Assembly: GCA_005789685.1 (NCBI GenBank)
Contig: SXXD01000253.1
Span: 1 to 6,316 of the forward strand
Length of the DNA stretch: 6,316 nucleotides
Direction of reading: 5' to 3'
Source of the DNA: Burkholderiales bacterium
Lineage (GTDB): Bacteria > Pseudomonadota > Gammaproteobacteria > Burkholderiales > Burkholderiaceae_C
Part shown: positions 5,107 to 6,316 of the stretch, piece after piece
Numbering within the stretch: position 1 is the stretch's first letter
Layout of the letters: each line of letters starts with the position of its first letter
The notes under the pieces: generated by a model
The model's database searches: none
Told to the model about the DNA's origin: nothing
The model's input: only the letters and a program-made list of their open reading frames with translations
Position numbers and translations under genes: made by a program

Positions 5107-6316
5107 ATGTCTGAACCTTTACCCCGTCAATCCATCCGTGAATTACCCGATGTGCTGATCAGCCAAATCGCGGCGGGTGAGGTGGTTGAGCGCCCTGCTT
5201 CTGTGGTCAGAGAGTTGGTTGACAACGCCATCGATGCAGGCGCTCGCCAGATCACGCTCAGACTTTTAGGGGGTGGCATTAGGCTGATTTCGGTTGAAGA
5301 CGATGGTTGCGGTATTCCCGCTGAAGAGTTAGCGGTGGCTTTAAAGCGCCACGCCACCAGCAAAATTGTGAATCTTCAAGACTTGGAGTCTGTGGCCACC
5401 ATGGGCTTCAGGGGTGAGGCACTGGCGGCCATCAATTCAGTGTCCGAGATGAGCCTGTCGTCTCGAACTGAGGAAGCCTCCAGTGCTTTCGTATTGGACG
5501 GTCAAACGGGAGAAGTGAAACCCGCTGCCCGAGCCATTGGCACCACCGTTGAAGTGAAGGAGTTGTTTTTCTCCACGCCAGCCCGTCGCCATTTTTTAAA
5601 ATCTGAAAACACCGAACTGGCGCATTGCATTGAAGCCGTGAGGCGCCACGCCTTGGTTCGCCCTGAAGTGAGCTTTGCCATTTGGCACGAAGGCAAAATC
5701 GTGGCGCAATGGCGCAGCCACCCTGGCGAGGCCGGTTGGAATCAGCGTTTGGCCGATGTCTTGGGTGAGGAGTTTGTGGCTTCTTCGGTCAACATTGATT
5801 TTCGTTCTGGCCCTGTGCATGTCAGGGGCAGGGCCGGTACACCCGATGCAGCGCGAGCGCGTGCGGACCAACAATTTGCTTATGTGAACGGCCGCTTTGT
5901 GCGAGACAAAGTCATCACGCATGGCGCGCGCAGTGCCTATGAAGATGTGCTTCATGGCCATCGACAGCCTGTGTATGTGTTGTATTTGCAGATGGACCCC
6001 ACGCGTGTGGATGTCAATGTTCACCCCACCAAAATTGAAGTACGGTTTCGCGACAGTCGGGAAGTGCATCAAGCCATGCGGCACGCGATTGAAAGCGCAT
6101 TGGCAGTGCCCCGAGCACAACTTCTTTCGACAACGTCCGCCATTGCACAATCTAATGCGCCATCTACGGCATCGTCGTCAGCCCCTGCTCAAAACACTTG
6201 GGCACAACGCGGCATGGCATTTGGCGCTAATCGTTTGAATGAGGACCCTGCCAGAGCAATGGCAGATTTAAAAGCCTTGTGGAGCAACCCACCGCAAGTA
6301 GAAGAAGAAAGTCCTG
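5107..6316 (+). CDS. mutL: DNA mismatch repair protein MutL, N-terminal part (runs off right edge)
   Basis: MutL couples MutS mismatch recognition to strand incision and helicase loading. The frame is open for 403 codons to the window edge with no stop. It starts MSEPLPRQSIRELPDVLISQ and leads into IAAGEVVERPASVVREL. GHKL ATPase motifs are all seen: E36 and N40 (RELVDNAIDAGA, equal to E. coli E29 and N33), D65-x-G67-x-G69 in the DDGCGI stretch, and GFRGEAL at 100-106. The transducer domain has YVNGRFVRD (259-267) and VNVHPTKIEVRF, whose K309 matches the ATP-contacting lysine of E. coli. From about 339 the sequence becomes a Ser/Ala/Gln-rich linker (SSSAPAQNT). The dimerisation domain, and whether it has an endonuclease motif, lies beyond the window. 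Confidence 0.96.
   Translation, partial: MSEPLPRQSIRELPDVLISQIAAGEVVERPASVVRELVDNAIDAGARQITLRLLGGGIRLISVEDDGCGIPAEELAVALKRHATSKIVNLQDLESVATMGFRGEALAAINSVSEMSLSSRTEEASSAFVLDGQTGEVKPAARAIGTTVEVKELFFSTPARRHFLKSENTELAHCIEAVRRHALVRPEVSFAIWHEGKIVAQWRSHPGEAGWNQRLADVLGEEFVASSVNIDFRSGPVHVRGRAGTPDAARARADQQFAYVNGRFVRDKVITHGARSAYEDVLHGHRQPVYVLYLQMDPTRVDVNVHPTKIEVRFRDSREVHQAMRHAIESALAVPRAQLLSTTSAIAQSNAPSTASSSAPAQNTWAQRGMAFGANRLNEDPARAMADLKALWSNPPQVEEESP

Noticed and set aside
5596..6150. 184-codon open frame on the minus strand
   Set aside because: It is antisense to mutL, whose ATPase and transducer motifs are continuous across the whole stretch. The antisense protein is rich in His, Arg and Cys and has no recognisable domain.

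Overview
This window looks like ordinary core chromosome of a betaproteobacterium. The most likely placement is order Burkholderiales, something like the Comamonadaceae and possibly a freshwater lineage given the moderate GC. That placement is an inference from gene content, protein style and compactness; there is no rRNA or other marker to confirm it. I see no mobile element, CRISPR array, tRNA or rRNA.

Layout: genes sit almost edge to edge and switch strand repeatedly. On the minus strand at the left edge is the 5' end of xerD. It is preceded by a short reading frame that appears to be broken by a one-base shift. A 92-bp divergent region with promoter-like boxes and a perfect 6-bp inverted repeat separates these from a plus-strand AEC-family permease gene. 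The permease gene ends tail to tail with queG (minus), the two stop codons sharing one TTAA. queG overlaps tsaE (plus) head to head by 18 bp. tsaE overlaps amiC (plus) by 20 bp. A DedA-family membrane protein gene (minus) ends 12 bp past amiC. After a 99-bp divergent gap comes mutL (plus), cut off by the right edge.

Functions: XerD resolves chromosome dimers. QueG makes queuosine and TsaE helps make t6A, both modified nucleosides of the tRNA anticodon loop. AmiC is a Tat-exported amidase that splits septal peptidoglycan. DedA-family proteins maintain the envelope, with lipid-carrier recycling proposed. MutL is the mismatch-repair ATPase. queG, tsaE, amidase and mutL also lie together in enterobacteria, so this is a conserved neighbourhood, here with dedA inserted in antisense orientation between amiC and mutL.

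I found no clearly novel multi-gene system. The observations most worth a second look are these: (1) four separately promoted genes (permease, queG, dedA, mutL) each carry a -10-like hexamer exactly 6 nt before the start codon, suggesting leaderless transcripts; (2) a short, apparently frameshifted gene is coupled to xerD; (3) a palindrome sits in the xerD/permease divergent promoter region.
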